DNA from: a virus | IMG/VR virus record: IMGVR_UViG_3300042386_000659 | Span: 36,768 to 100,767 of that record | Length of the DNA stretch: 64,000 nucleotides | Reading direction: 5' to 3' (one strand) | Shown: positions 8,494 to 16,477 of the stretch, piece after piece | How positions within the stretch are numbered: position 1 is the stretch's first letter | How the letters are laid out: the number at the start of each line of letters is the position of its first letter | The notes under the pieces: generated by a model | What the model was told of the DNA's origin: nothing | Database searches by the model: none | What the model saw: only the letters and a program-made list of their open reading frames with translations | Made by a program: the position numbers and the translations under genes

Positions 8494-9059
8494 AAGTAGG
8501 TTGGAACGAGGAGATTAAAAAAGAATTAGGATATTGTGGTAACAACGTTGTGATTGGTCATAACGTTGTTTTTACTAACCCTAAAAATGTGTTCTTAGGT
8601 GATAACGTTAGGATTGATCCATTTTGTTTAATTACAACCGCATTGGAGGTTGGTAGTTACGCTCAAATATGTTCTCATGCGGTACTAGGTGGTGGCAACC
8701 AACATAAGATTACTTTAGGTAAATGGAATTTCATTGGGTATGGTTCCAAACTGTTCTGCGCATCGGAAGATTATAGTGGTGAGTTTGGTCCTGTAAATGA
8801 ATACTGGGGTAACAATAAAATTTTTAGAGGTGATATCACATTTAAAGATTATTCAGGAATAGCGTCTGACGTTATGGTTTTACCAGGAGTTACCTTCCCT
8901 GAAGGTTGTACCATTGGTGCTAAAAGTTTTGTCTACTCAAAATCAGAATTAAAAGAGTGGTCGGTTTATTTAGGTAACCCATTATCTTTCCATAAAGAAA
9001 GAAATAAAGAAAATGTTATCAACTTTTCAAACGACCCAAATTTTTTAAAGAGTAGATGA
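8490..9059 (+). CDS. Hexapeptide-repeat sugar acyltransferase
   Basis: The 189-residue protein shows repeated isoleucine/valine-glycine turns (VIGHNVVF, VFLGDNVRI, LGGGNQHKI, ITLGKWNFIG, TIGAKSFV) of a left-handed beta helix. These are hallmarks of the WbbJ/LpxA-type transferases that add acetyl or other acyl groups to sugars. The usual catalytic His is plausible in CSHAVLGGGNQHK. Placed 4 bases into the previous gene and beside an aminotransferase, it most likely N- or O-acylates the amino sugar. Confidence 0.88.
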   Translation: MKVGWNEEIKKELGYCGNNVVIGHNVVFTNPKNVFLGDNVRIDPFCLITTALEVGSYAQICSHAVLGGGNQHKITLGKWNFIGYGSKLFCASEDYSGEFGPVNEYWGNNKIFRGDITFKDYSGIASDVMVLPGVTFPEGCTIGAKSFVYSKSELKEWSVYLGNPLSFHKERNKENVINFSNDPNFLKSR

Positions 9060-9799
9060 GTAAATGTTTAAAAATAATTTGTTGTTACTTCGGTAGAAGA
9101 GGTAGTCATCATAACACACCGTCAAATATTTTTGATTTTGTTAAATTGATGATTGACAATGAATTAACAATAGATAACGGTATCAACACCGATGTGGTTT
9201 TTGTTATTAATGAATCAAATGACCAAGAGAATAGAGACTATATGTTATCTCTTAATGGTAAAGAAACAAAAAATGGTAAATTAATAATAGAAACCAGACA
9301 TAATCAAAAAGGTTCTTTTGGTGCATATTACGATATGTTTTTAAAATACAAAGATGACTATAGTCATTTCTTTTTTTGTGAGGACGATGTTTTAATTGAC
9401 AGAGAACATTACATGAAAGAATTTGTAGAATTTTGTGATAGTGGTGACGATATTGGGTTTGTTAGTTTAGCTCCTATCTATGTTGGTAGAACATATCCAA
9501 AACATTCGGGAGGAGGTTGTGGATTAACAAGTAGAGAAAAGTTTTTAAATGCAAATCCAATTGATTTTATTACGTCGTTTTTAAATGATCCAAGAAAAGA
9601 TTCTATAAACGCCACGTATGAAAAATTAACAAGATTGGAAATTGAGTTCACGAATAGGTTTGTCTTAAAGAACATGAACATATTCAATCACCCAAAATTT
9701 AGTCCATTATGTTCAAATTATTCCACACATTTTGGTCATAGAAATAACTTTAAAGAGGAATATTTGAAATTAGAATTTATATATAAAGTTGGGTTTTAA
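9056..9799 (+). CDS. GT-A-like glycosyltransferase
   Basis: The 247-residue protein has an N-terminal strand and loop (KIICCYFGRRGSHH), a YYDMFLKYKDDYSHFFFCEDDVLI stretch whose EDD acts as the DxD-like metal site, and GFVSLAPIYVGRTYPKHSGG. This is the organisation of inverting GT-A enzymes, but its family is not one I can name precisely. The acidic FFFCEDDVLI is well placed after a hydrophobic strand. Start overlaps the previous gene by 4 bases; the next gene starts after a 14-base gap. Confidence 0.7.
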   Translation: MSKCLKIICCYFGRRGSHHNTPSNIFDFVKLMIDNELTIDNGINTDVVFVINESNDQENRDYMLSLNGKETKNGKLIIETRHNQKGSFGAYYDMFLKYKDDYSHFFFCEDDVLIDREHYMKEFVEFCDSGDDIGFVSLAPIYVGRTYPKHSGGGCGLTSREKFLNANPIDFITSFLNDPRKDSINATYEKLTRLEIEFTNRFVLKNMNIFNHPKFSPLCSNYSTHFGHRNNFKEEYLKLEFIYKVGF

Positions 9800-9813
9800 A
9801 AATATTTATTAAT

Positions 9814-10695
9814 ATGAGAAATTTTAAACAAAATCATGAAGAAATGAACTGGCCGTGGGTGGAATCCCCTTTCTTCAATGAATTAATTAAACATCAGGAA
9901 TTAACTGATGAACAAAAAGAATTGGCCATAAAACTCAACAAAGATGGTTATATCATTTTGGATTTAGGATTGACCGATGAACAAATCGAATCATTTAAAA
10001 CTGAGATTGACACTTTAAATGATAGAGATACTGTCGTTACTCAAGCGGATGGATATCACTATTCAAAAGGTAAGAGAATATTTGAGGGTTGGAAAGATAG
10101 TGAGATGTTACAATCTCTTTCTTTGAATCCTGTGGTTATGGATACGTTAAGATTACTTTACAAGAGAGAACCTTACCCATTCCAAACAATCACATTCAAT
10201 TATGGTTCTAATCAACCATTACATAGTGATTTAATTCACTTCGATTCAATGCCGCATAGATGGTTAACAGCGGTGTGGGTAGCCTTAGAAGATATGACCG
10301 ACCAGAATGGTTCATTGTTGTATGTTCCAGGTTCCCATAAACTACCCATATTTGACTTCTACGACCTTAAAGTTAAAGTTCCTGAGTATGGTAAGCAATT
10401 CGATAGTTACGCCGAATATGAGGAGTTTATTAGACAACTGGTGGAGGTACAAGAATTAGAAGTAAAACCATTAATCTGTAAGAAGGGTCAGGCTCTTGTT
10501 TGGTCGGCTAACTTAATACATGGTGGTGACATTATCAGAGACCCAAATAGTACACGTTATTCACAAGTGACTCACTACTATTACGATGATTGTGATGTTT
10601 ATTATTCTCCTATGTTCTCAGAAGCATGGAAAGGTGATTTTAAAACAAAGGATTTATCGGGTAAAAATATAAGAGAATTTAAACATACAAAATAA
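9814..10695 (+). CDS. Phytanoyl-CoA dioxygenase-like (PhyH) 2OG-Fe(II) oxygenase
   Basis: The 293-residue protein carries a double-stranded beta-helix iron site: HSD at about residue 134 and LIHGG at about residue 230 (the 2-His-1-Asp triad), plus a 2-oxoglutarate-binding Arg in NSTRYSQVTHYY. The stretch LTAVWVALEDMTDQNGSLLYVPGSHK is diagnostic of PhyH. It should hydroxylate a lipid, sugar or peptide using O2 and 2-oxoglutarate. The KAS III-like enzyme that follows overlaps it at TAATG, so they share a transcript and may act on the same acyl-sugar. Confidence 0.88.
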   Translation: MRNFKQNHEEMNWPWVESPFFNELIKHQELTDEQKELAIKLNKDGYIILDLGLTDEQIESFKTEIDTLNDRDTVVTQADGYHYSKGKRIFEGWKDSEMLQSLSLNPVVMDTLRLLYKREPYPFQTITFNYGSNQPLHSDLIHFDSMPHRWLTAVWVALEDMTDQNGSLLYVPGSHKLPIFDFYDLKVKVPEYGKQFDSYAEYEEFIRQLVEVQELEVKPLICKKGQALVWSANLIHGGDIIRDPNSTRYSQVTHYYYDDCDVYYSPMFSEAWKGDFKTKDLSGKNIREFKHTK

Positions 10696-11624
10696 TGAGC
10701 ATAAAAATAGTAGGTATCGGTGCATATGTACCCGAAAAAGTTTTAACAAATAAGGAGATTGAAAAAATGGTCGATACTGAAGACCAGTGGATTCAAGATA
10801 ATTTAGGAATTAGAGAAAGAAGAATTAGTTCCGATGACCAACTAAGTTCAGACTTGGCAGTTAAGTCAAGTATATCTGCAATTCATGATGCAAACTTAAC
10901 AGTTAATGATATTGATTTCATTATTATGGCAACATCATCACCTGACAGAATTAGTCCATCAACCGCTTGTTTATTACAAGAGAAGATTGGTGCGTTTAAT
11001 GCTGCTTGTGTTGATATTAATGCTGTTTGTCCAGGATTTCTATATGGATTACAAATTGCAAAAGGATTGTTATCTATCGGTCAATACAAAAACATATTAT
11101 TGGTTGCGTCAGAAACTTATTCTAAGTTAACTGATTGGTCAAGACGTGATTGCGTATTCTTTGGTGATGGTTCAGGTGCGGTTGTTCTACAAAGAGATGA
11201 ATCAAACTATTGTGAAATTGATTTATACGCTGATGGTACAGGTAGAGAGGCTTTTACCGTTCATCATAATGAATATTTCTCAATGATAGGTAAAGAAATC
11301 TTTAAGGGTGGAACCACTAAGTTACCGTCATCTATACAATCTTTATTAGAAAGAACTGGTGTTGATAAAAATGATATTACACATGTAGTTCCTCACCAAC
11401 CAAGTATTAATATTTTAAAGAAGACCGCGGAAATATTAGATGTGGATTTTTCTAAATTTGCAACATCGATGGGTGAATATGCAAACACCGCGGGTGCATC
11501 TATTCCCATTACACTTAACAAACTTTACGAACAAAATAAATTAAAGAAAAATGATTTATTACTCCTAACAACAATTGGGTCTGGATGGGTATGGGGTAGT
11601 GGATTAATTAAATGGACAAAATAA
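10695..11624 (+). CDS. 3-oxoacyl-ACP synthase III-like (KAS III)
   Basis: The 309-residue protein aligns with FabH-type condensing enzymes. It has the acyl-enzyme cysteine in NAVCPGF (Cys112), the catalytic His in VPHQPS (His234) and Asn in EYANTAGAS (Asn264). The N-terminus (GIGAYVPEKVLTNKEIEK) and IMATSSPDRISPS also match. FabH condenses acetyl-CoA with malonyl-ACP, but KAS III relatives such as CerJ instead transfer acyl groups onto sugars. No ACP gene is visible, so in this glycan operon an acyl-sugar transfer role seems plausible. Complete, all three catalytic residues present. Confidence 0.9.
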   Translation: MSIKIVGIGAYVPEKVLTNKEIEKMVDTEDQWIQDNLGIRERRISSDDQLSSDLAVKSSISAIHDANLTVNDIDFIIMATSSPDRISPSTACLLQEKIGAFNAACVDINAVCPGFLYGLQIAKGLLSIGQYKNILLVASETYSKLTDWSRRDCVFFGDGSGAVVLQRDESNYCEIDLYADGTGREAFTVHHNEYFSMIGKEIFKGGTTKLPSSIQSLLERTGVDKNDITHVVPHQPSINILKKTAEILDVDFSKFATSMGEYANTAGASIPITLNKLYEQNKLKKNDLLLLTTIGSGWVWGSGLIKWTK

Positions 11625-12268
11625 TGAAAAAAATATTATTAATTGGAGGAACGGGGGGATTAGGGAATCAACTAACTAAACATTTAAGTTTAAACTATAC
11701 ATGTCTTTCAGTTGGTTCTAAATTATTAGACGTAACTAACGAAGAACAAGTAAAAGAATTTCTTAATGATGTGGATTATGACATTATAATTTATCTTTCG
11801 GTTAAAAATATCGACGGATTAATTCATAAACAAACTAAGGAAACAACTGAATCTCAATTAAATGTAAATTTATTTGGGTTTTTGAATGTTCTTCGTCATT
11901 CAACTAATAAACTTAGAGAAAAATGTTTCGGTAGAATCATTTATATATCTTCAGTATTATCTAAGAAACCTATTAGAGGTACTGGTATATATTCGGCAAG
12001 TAAAGCGTTCTGTGATAACTTAATTAAAACATATTCATTAGAGAATTCAAAATACGGAATTACATCTAACTCCATTCAATTAGGATATTTTGAGGGTGGA
12101 TTAACAGATAAAGTTCCTGTAGACATTTTACAAAATGTAAAAAATAGTATATCTTTAAAAAGATTGGGTAAGGTTGCAGAAATGTCAACTTTAATCAAAA
12201 CAATAATCGATACCGAATATATAAACGGTACAAACATATCAATTACTGGTGGTTATGAAAATGAATAA
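11624..12268 (+). CDS. Short-chain dehydrogenase/reductase
   Basis: The ATG at 11624 overlaps the KAS III stop (TAATG); starting at 11612 would only add MDKI. Motifs of the SDR family are clear: GGTGGLGNQL (NAD(P)-binding glycine loop), ISS before the active site, and YSASKAF with the Tyr-Lys pair. At about 214 residues it is a minimal classical SDR. Its position after KAS III suggests a FabG-like 3-ketoacyl reduction or a keto-sugar reduction. The next gene overlaps its end. Confidence 0.88.
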   Translation: MKKILLIGGTGGLGNQLTKHLSLNYTCLSVGSKLLDVTNEEQVKEFLNDVDYDIIIYLSVKNIDGLIHKQTKETTESQLNVNLFGFLNVLRHSTNKLREKCFGRIIYISSVLSKKPIRGTGIYSASKAFCDNLIKTYSLENSKYGITSNSIQLGYFEGGLTDKVPVDILQNVKNSISLKRLGKVAEMSTLIKTIIDTEYINGTNISITGGYENE

Positions 12269-12992
12269 ATTTTTAATTATTTTGGCATATTATGAAAGGC
12301 CAAAAATCGTACTAAACTCATTAAAATCAATTTTAGATATTTCATATCCAGAATTTGAAGTTCACTTTATCGACGATGGTTCAACAAATAGAGGAGAACC
12401 AATTGTTAGAGAGGTTTGTTCTTCAATAATTGATAAGTTTACATTTCATTATATAGATAATACTATTGAACAAAAAAAGGTACAGGGTGGTAGTATACAT
12501 GGGAAGTATCTCAATTTAGCCATTGAACAAAGCGACGCGGACCATGTTATTATTCTATGTGATGATGATGCCATTTTTCCACACTTTCTAACTAAATTGA
12601 ATGTGTTTTTAAATAAGGAAGAAAATTTAGATAAAAAATATTTCTATCATAACATGGTATTATACAATAGTTTAACGGAACCTTACACTGTTGGTGCCGA
12701 AAGAAAAGATTTAAGTTATTTTACCAATCAATGGAAAACACCAATACATTGTTCAAGTAGAGTTGACTCTTCACAAGTAACCTACTCAAGAGAGGCATTT
12801 TTTAATGATGGTTTATCTTATCCGGCACCTCAAACATCAGGTTTAGATGCTGCAATTTATGAACAAATGTTTCAAAAATGGGGACCTTGTTATTATAGCA
12901 GTTTAATATCACAAGTAAAATCAAATAACGAAGACAATTTAATTTGGAAGGATAAAACAGATAATATGTTTATAACTAAAGACATGAAATAA
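12255..12992 (+). CDS. GT2 glycosyltransferase
   Basis: Start is uncertain: 12255 or 12261 (MNKFLIILAYYERP), both inside the previous gene. The product is a GT2-type GT-A enzyme: an N-terminal strand (FLIILAYYERPKIVLNSLKS), VHFIDDGSTN with the first conserved Asp, and VIILCDDDAIFPHF holding the DxD metal site. The later PAPQTSGLDAAIYEQ segment is consistent with the acceptor loop. It is a single domain without membrane segments. Confidence 0.84.
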   Translation: MKMNKFLIILAYYERPKIVLNSLKSILDISYPEFEVHFIDDGSTNRGEPIVREVCSSIIDKFTFHYIDNTIEQKKVQGGSIHGKYLNLAIEQSDADHVIILCDDDAIFPHFLTKLNVFLNKEENLDKKYFYHNMVLYNSLTEPYTVGAERKDLSYFTNQWKTPIHCSSRVDSSQVTYSREAFFNDGLSYPAPQTSGLDAAIYEQMFQKWGPCYYSSLISQVKSNNEDNLIWKDKTDNMFITKDMK

Positions 12993-14101
12993 TGAATATA
13001 ACATTCGTACTTGCAGTATATAATAAATTAGATTTAACACAGGAATGTTACAATCGTTTACGTAACATATACCCAACAGCACCTTTGGTGATTAGTAGTG
13101 GTGGTTCATATGATGGAACCAAAGAATGGTTGGAATCATTGGAAGATAAGAACCTTTCTTTTATTCATGATGATGATAGGTTGACATTTTCTGAAACATA
13201 TAATGCGGCAATCAAACTTGTTGATACTGAAAAACTTGTGTTGATTCACAACGATATGGTAATTGGTGAACAGTTTTTAGAGAACTTAGATAGATTATTA
13301 GATGAGAATCCAAATACATTATTATCCTATACAACAATTGAACCCCCAATTTTTAGAGGTCATCAAAGAGCAGGTAAAGTATTATTAGATTTGGGTTCGG
13401 GGTTTGATAACTTTGACCAATATAATTTTAATGCTTATGTGGACCAATGGAAAGATAGTAAGAACCTATACAATGGTGCGGTGTTCTTTATGTCAGGATT
13501 TAAAAAGATGTTTGATGATATTGGTGGGTTTGATGGTTTCAGTTTTGTACCCGCATTTTGTGAGGATGATGATTTCTTAATCCGTGCGAAACTAAAAGGT
13601 TATAATTTAAAAACGTGTGATTCTGCAATCACCTATCATTTTGTTTCGCAGACATCAAGATTTAGTGATGATTACAAAAAAGATAGAATGTTATATGAGG
13701 TTTCATCTAACAGAAACTTTGTTAGAAAGTGGGGAGTACCAATCTCAGCATTCAATGAACTTAGGTATTGGGAAGAAGATAACTTTACTTATAAGACTTT
13801 TAATATGGGTTTAACTACTCGTAATAGAAATAGATTAATGGAAGTAGAACCATTCTTCGATAAAATCGATTTAGGGGAGATTCCTGAGACTTATATTGAA
13901 AATGAACAAAAGAATACACGATACGATTTAAGGTCGAAATTTACCCTTACAGATACGGTTGATGTGATGATTACGGAGGTTGATCAATTCACAGATGACG
14001 ACATTAGAACTTTACATAAAATAAGGTTATCGATACCTTACTATGAGCCTGGTGAATACCAAATAGGAAATATGATGATAGTTATTAAGAAAACTATTTA
14101 A
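12992..14101 (+). CDS. GT2-like glycosyltransferase with C-terminal extension
   Basis: The 369-residue protein starts MNITFVLAVYNKLDLTQECY, typical of GT2. It has LVISSGGSYDGTKEWL, then KLVLIHNDMVI as the metal-binding position (HND in place of DxD) and the acceptor motif GGFDGFSFVPAFCEDDDFLIR with the catalytic acidic residues. After residue about 280 there is an extra region of unclear fold. Overlaps at TAATG on both sides link it to its neighbours. Probably another step of the same glycan. Confidence 0.84.
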   Translation: MNITFVLAVYNKLDLTQECYNRLRNIYPTAPLVISSGGSYDGTKEWLESLEDKNLSFIHDDDRLTFSETYNAAIKLVDTEKLVLIHNDMVIGEQFLENLDRLLDENPNTLLSYTTIEPPIFRGHQRAGKVLLDLGSGFDNFDQYNFNAYVDQWKDSKNLYNGAVFFMSGFKKMFDDIGGFDGFSFVPAFCEDDDFLIRAKLKGYNLKTCDSAITYHFVSQTSRFSDDYKKDRMLYEVSSNRNFVRKWGVPISAFNELRYWEEDNFTYKTFNMGLTTRNRNRLMEVEPFFDKIDLGEIPETYIENEQKNTRYDLRSKFTLTDTVDVMITEVDQFTDDDIRTLHKIRLSIPYYEPGEYQIGNMMIVIKKTI

Positions 14102-14949
14102 TGAATATACTTGTAACCGGAGGAGCTGGATTCATAGGTACCAATTTAGTTAAAAGACTTTTAAAAGATGGTCACGATGTAACATCGTTAGATAACTACT
14201 TAAGTGGTTTTAGTTCTAATCATCAAGATGGTGCAAATTATATATGTGGTGATGTTAGAAACTTATCGATATTAGATGATGTGAAATATGATGTTATATT
14301 TCATTTAGCGGCCATCGCAAGAATACAACCATCATTCAAACATCCTGTTGAATATTTTCAAACAAATACTAATGGTACATTGAACGTGGTACAATATTGT
14401 ATTAAGAATGATATACCACTAATTTATGGTGGGAGTAGTTCACATCATAGTGGTAAGTTTAAAAATCCATACACTTTTAGTAAAGATATTGGTGAGGAAA
14501 TAGTTAAACTTTATCAGGAACATTTTGGTTTAAAATCATCAATAACTCGTTTTTATAATGTATATGGTCCTTACCATTTAAAAGATGGTGGTTATAGTAC
14601 AGTTATTGGTAGATGGGAGAAACAATATGATGATGGTGACCCTTTAACCATATATGGTGATGGTTCTAAGAGGAGGGACTTCACACACGTTGATGATATT
14701 GTTAATGCGTTAATTAAGATATGTGATAAACAAGTGTGGGGGCACACATTTGAATTGGGTAGAGGTCAAAATTTCTCGCTGAATGAGGTTGCTGATATGT
14801 TTAAAAAAGATAGAGTTTATATGGAAGATAAACCAGGAGAAGCTCAAGAAACTTTATGTGAAAGTACATTAGCTAGATTAATTTTAGATTGGATACCAAT
14901 CGTAAATTTATATGATTATATAGATGAGTATAAAAAAAAGGGACTATAA
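14101..14949 (+). CDS. NAD-dependent sugar epimerase/dehydratase
   Basis: The 282-residue protein is an extended SDR. GGAGFIGTNLVKRLL is the NAD-binding loop, NYICGDVRN binds the cofactor, the active site is YGGSSSHHS plus the YTFSK Tyr-Lys pair, and RFYNVYGPYH and FTHVDDIVNALI are classic for UDP-glucose 4-epimerase and related enzymes. It is slightly shorter than GalE (about 310-340). It would interconvert or dehydrate a nucleotide sugar feeding the aminotransferase. It is the last gene of the operon; its stop codon lies inside the terminator hairpin. Confidence 0.88.
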   Translation: MNILVTGGAGFIGTNLVKRLLKDGHDVTSLDNYLSGFSSNHQDGANYICGDVRNLSILDDVKYDVIFHLAAIARIQPSFKHPVEYFQTNTNGTLNVVQYCIKNDIPLIYGGSSSHHSGKFKNPYTFSKDIGEEIVKLYQEHFGLKSSITRFYNVYGPYHLKDGGYSTVIGRWEKQYDDGDPLTIYGDGSKRRDFTHVDDIVNALIKICDKQVWGHTFELGRGQNFSLNEVADMFKKDRVYMEDKPGEAQETLCESTLARLILDWIPIVNLYDYIDEYKKKGL

Positions 14950-14966
14950 AGTCCCTTTTTCTTTTT
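14932..14966. terminator. Bidirectional intrinsic terminator between convergent operons
   Basis: GGGACT (14940-14945) pairs with AGTCCC (14950-14955) around a 4-base loop. The stem is flanked by an A-run on the left and a T-run on the right, so it works as a T-tailed hairpin on both strands. Both convergent genes' stop codons lie within it, an economical arrangement that ends two convoys at one site. Confidence 0.8.
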
Positions 14967-15414
14967 TGATTAATTTAAATAAGACCTGATATTTGTCTTT
15001 CGTTTTACCCGCATCCTTTAAATCTTCTTTGGTAATTTCAGGGTATTCGATTTCAATTTCTTGATTTAAAAGTACACCATATTCATTATCAAATTCGATG
15101 TATTGTGGGTTAATAACTTTACCAGTTACATTACCCTCCTCATCTTTCAATTCATTATACATTTTAACTAAGACTCCACCCTTACCATCTTCTTCACCAT
15201 ATTTTTTGATTAACTCATCTCTTAATGCTTCAACCTTAGTTCTCTCACCTTTAAGTTCTGTTGAGAAGTCACTCAATTCATATTTCAAAATGATTGAAAG
15301 GTTTTGTTTACTGAATCCCTCAAACACTTGTTCTCCGGTTTGTGGTTCAATATATCCGTTTATTTCACTTTCTAATTGTAGAACATCTCCTAATTTTAAT
15401 GTAATTTTTTCCAT
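14944..15414 (-). CDS. DUF1617-like phage protein
   Basis: The 156-residue protein is acidic with a helical middle (KGERTKVEALRDELIKKYGEEDG). It ends in a segment with YIEFDNEYGVLLNQEIEIEYPEI followed by DLKDAGK. This resembles phage DUF1617-type proteins of unknown function, in which an EF..E...LL..E.E stretch recurs. It has no signal peptide or membrane segment. It is the last gene of the minus-strand convoy, with a short AT-rich spacer upstream. Other tail-associated small proteins would be a fair alternative. Confidence 0.5.
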   Translation of the reverse strand: MEKITLKLGDVLQLESEINGYIEPQTGEQVFEGFSKQNLSIILKYELSDFSTELKGERTKVEALRDELIKKYGEEDGKGGVLVKMYNELKDEEGNVTGKVINPQYIEFDNEYGVLLNQEIEIEYPEITKEDLKDAGKTKDKYQVLFKLIKKEKGTL

Positions 15415-15467
15415 ATTTTTTTAATTCTATTTTTATAATATATATCTTAATTTTAAAAATGTAAAGA

Positions 15468-16475
15468 TTAAATTATCGTCAATAATGCATAAGTAATCAT
15501 AATAGATATCCACACAATTAAAGCCTTCAAGTAGGTCATAAATCCAGTGTGGAAATACTTCTGACCGATTGGTAGACATTTATGTGATGGGGATATCAAA
15601 TATGCTGAATATTCCAATGTAAAGAATAATACGAAATATTGCATACCAAATACACTCGTTAATAAACTAACAATACTCGCATATTTTGCGGAAGATCCCA
15701 ACATAAATGATGATAGAAATGATATCATTGCAACAACTAGAATGTGTTCAGGTTTACTATATTGTTTAATATACCCTTCAATTACATTATAATATGAACC
15801 AACCAAGTTACCAAGAATAATAACCAACGCCACTATCCATATTAATTCCCAATCAATATACCCTAATATTTTATTCCAACTCTTAGAGTAATATACTAAC
15901 CATACTGTAAATCCAGTAAAGAAACCAAAATAGTATTGGGTAAAGAATACACACATTAATATGGTTACTAAAAATGGTATAACCACCATAGTTATATTTT
16001 GCATATTAATTGGTCCATCCTTAACTTCGATATCAATCTCATCATCTTCTAATGATAAAATGTAATAGGTTACATACAAGACTGAAATTAAAAGTAATGG
16101 CCAAATATATGACATGAATTGCATATAGGTTAAACCTAATACCGCCATTGGAATGATAACTGTTTTCTCCAATGGTGACCACAGATAATAGTGATGTGTT
16201 GCAAGATAGTCAATGATGCCAAACTTCTTACGTTTCTTATTATCTATAGGTGCAATACTATTCAACATAGATGCTGATAACGCAACACGTCCAGGAATAG
16301 GTAAGATACCACCAAAGAGTGACACTAAAAATACCACCATTCTTTTAGACTTAACTTTTTGTTCAAGTAGTCTGAAGATGTCCATAAGGTATCCTCTTTC
16401 TTTGAGGATACCTGTTACGAACATAATGAATATTAAATAGACAAGAAACTCTTGTCCTTTGATTAGAATTGACAT
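15468..16475 (-). CDS. DUF401/citrate-transporter-like integral membrane permease
   Basis: The 335-residue protein is highly hydrophobic, with about nine or ten membrane segments by eye. It contains LFGGILPIPGRVALSASML near residue 54 and LEYSAYLISPSHKCLP near residue 290. These match the DUF401 (COG1906) integral membrane family of the ion-transporter superfamily. Substrate unknown; organic acid or ion transport fits the superfamily. It starts 2 bases after the stop of the TonB-dependent receptor, so they form a pair: outer-membrane uptake followed by an inner-membrane carrier. Phage-encoded copies are unusual. Confidence 0.75.
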   Translation of the reverse strand: MSILIKGQEFLVYLIFIMFVTGILKERGYLMDIFRLLEQKVKSKRMVVFLVSLFGGILPIPGRVALSASMLNSIAPIDNKKRKKFGIIDYLATHHYYLWSPLEKTVIIPMAVLGLTYMQFMSYIWPLLLISVLYVTYYILSLEDDEIDIEVKDGPINMQNITMVVIPFLVTILMCVFFTQYYFGFFTGFTVWLVYYSKSWNKILGYIDWELIWIVALVIILGNLVGSYYNVIEGYIKQYSKPEHILVVAMISFLSSFMLGSSAKYASIVSLLTSVFGMQYFVLFFTLEYSAYLISPSHKCLPIGQKYFHTGFMTYLKALIVWISIMITYALLTII

Positions 16476-16477
16476 AA

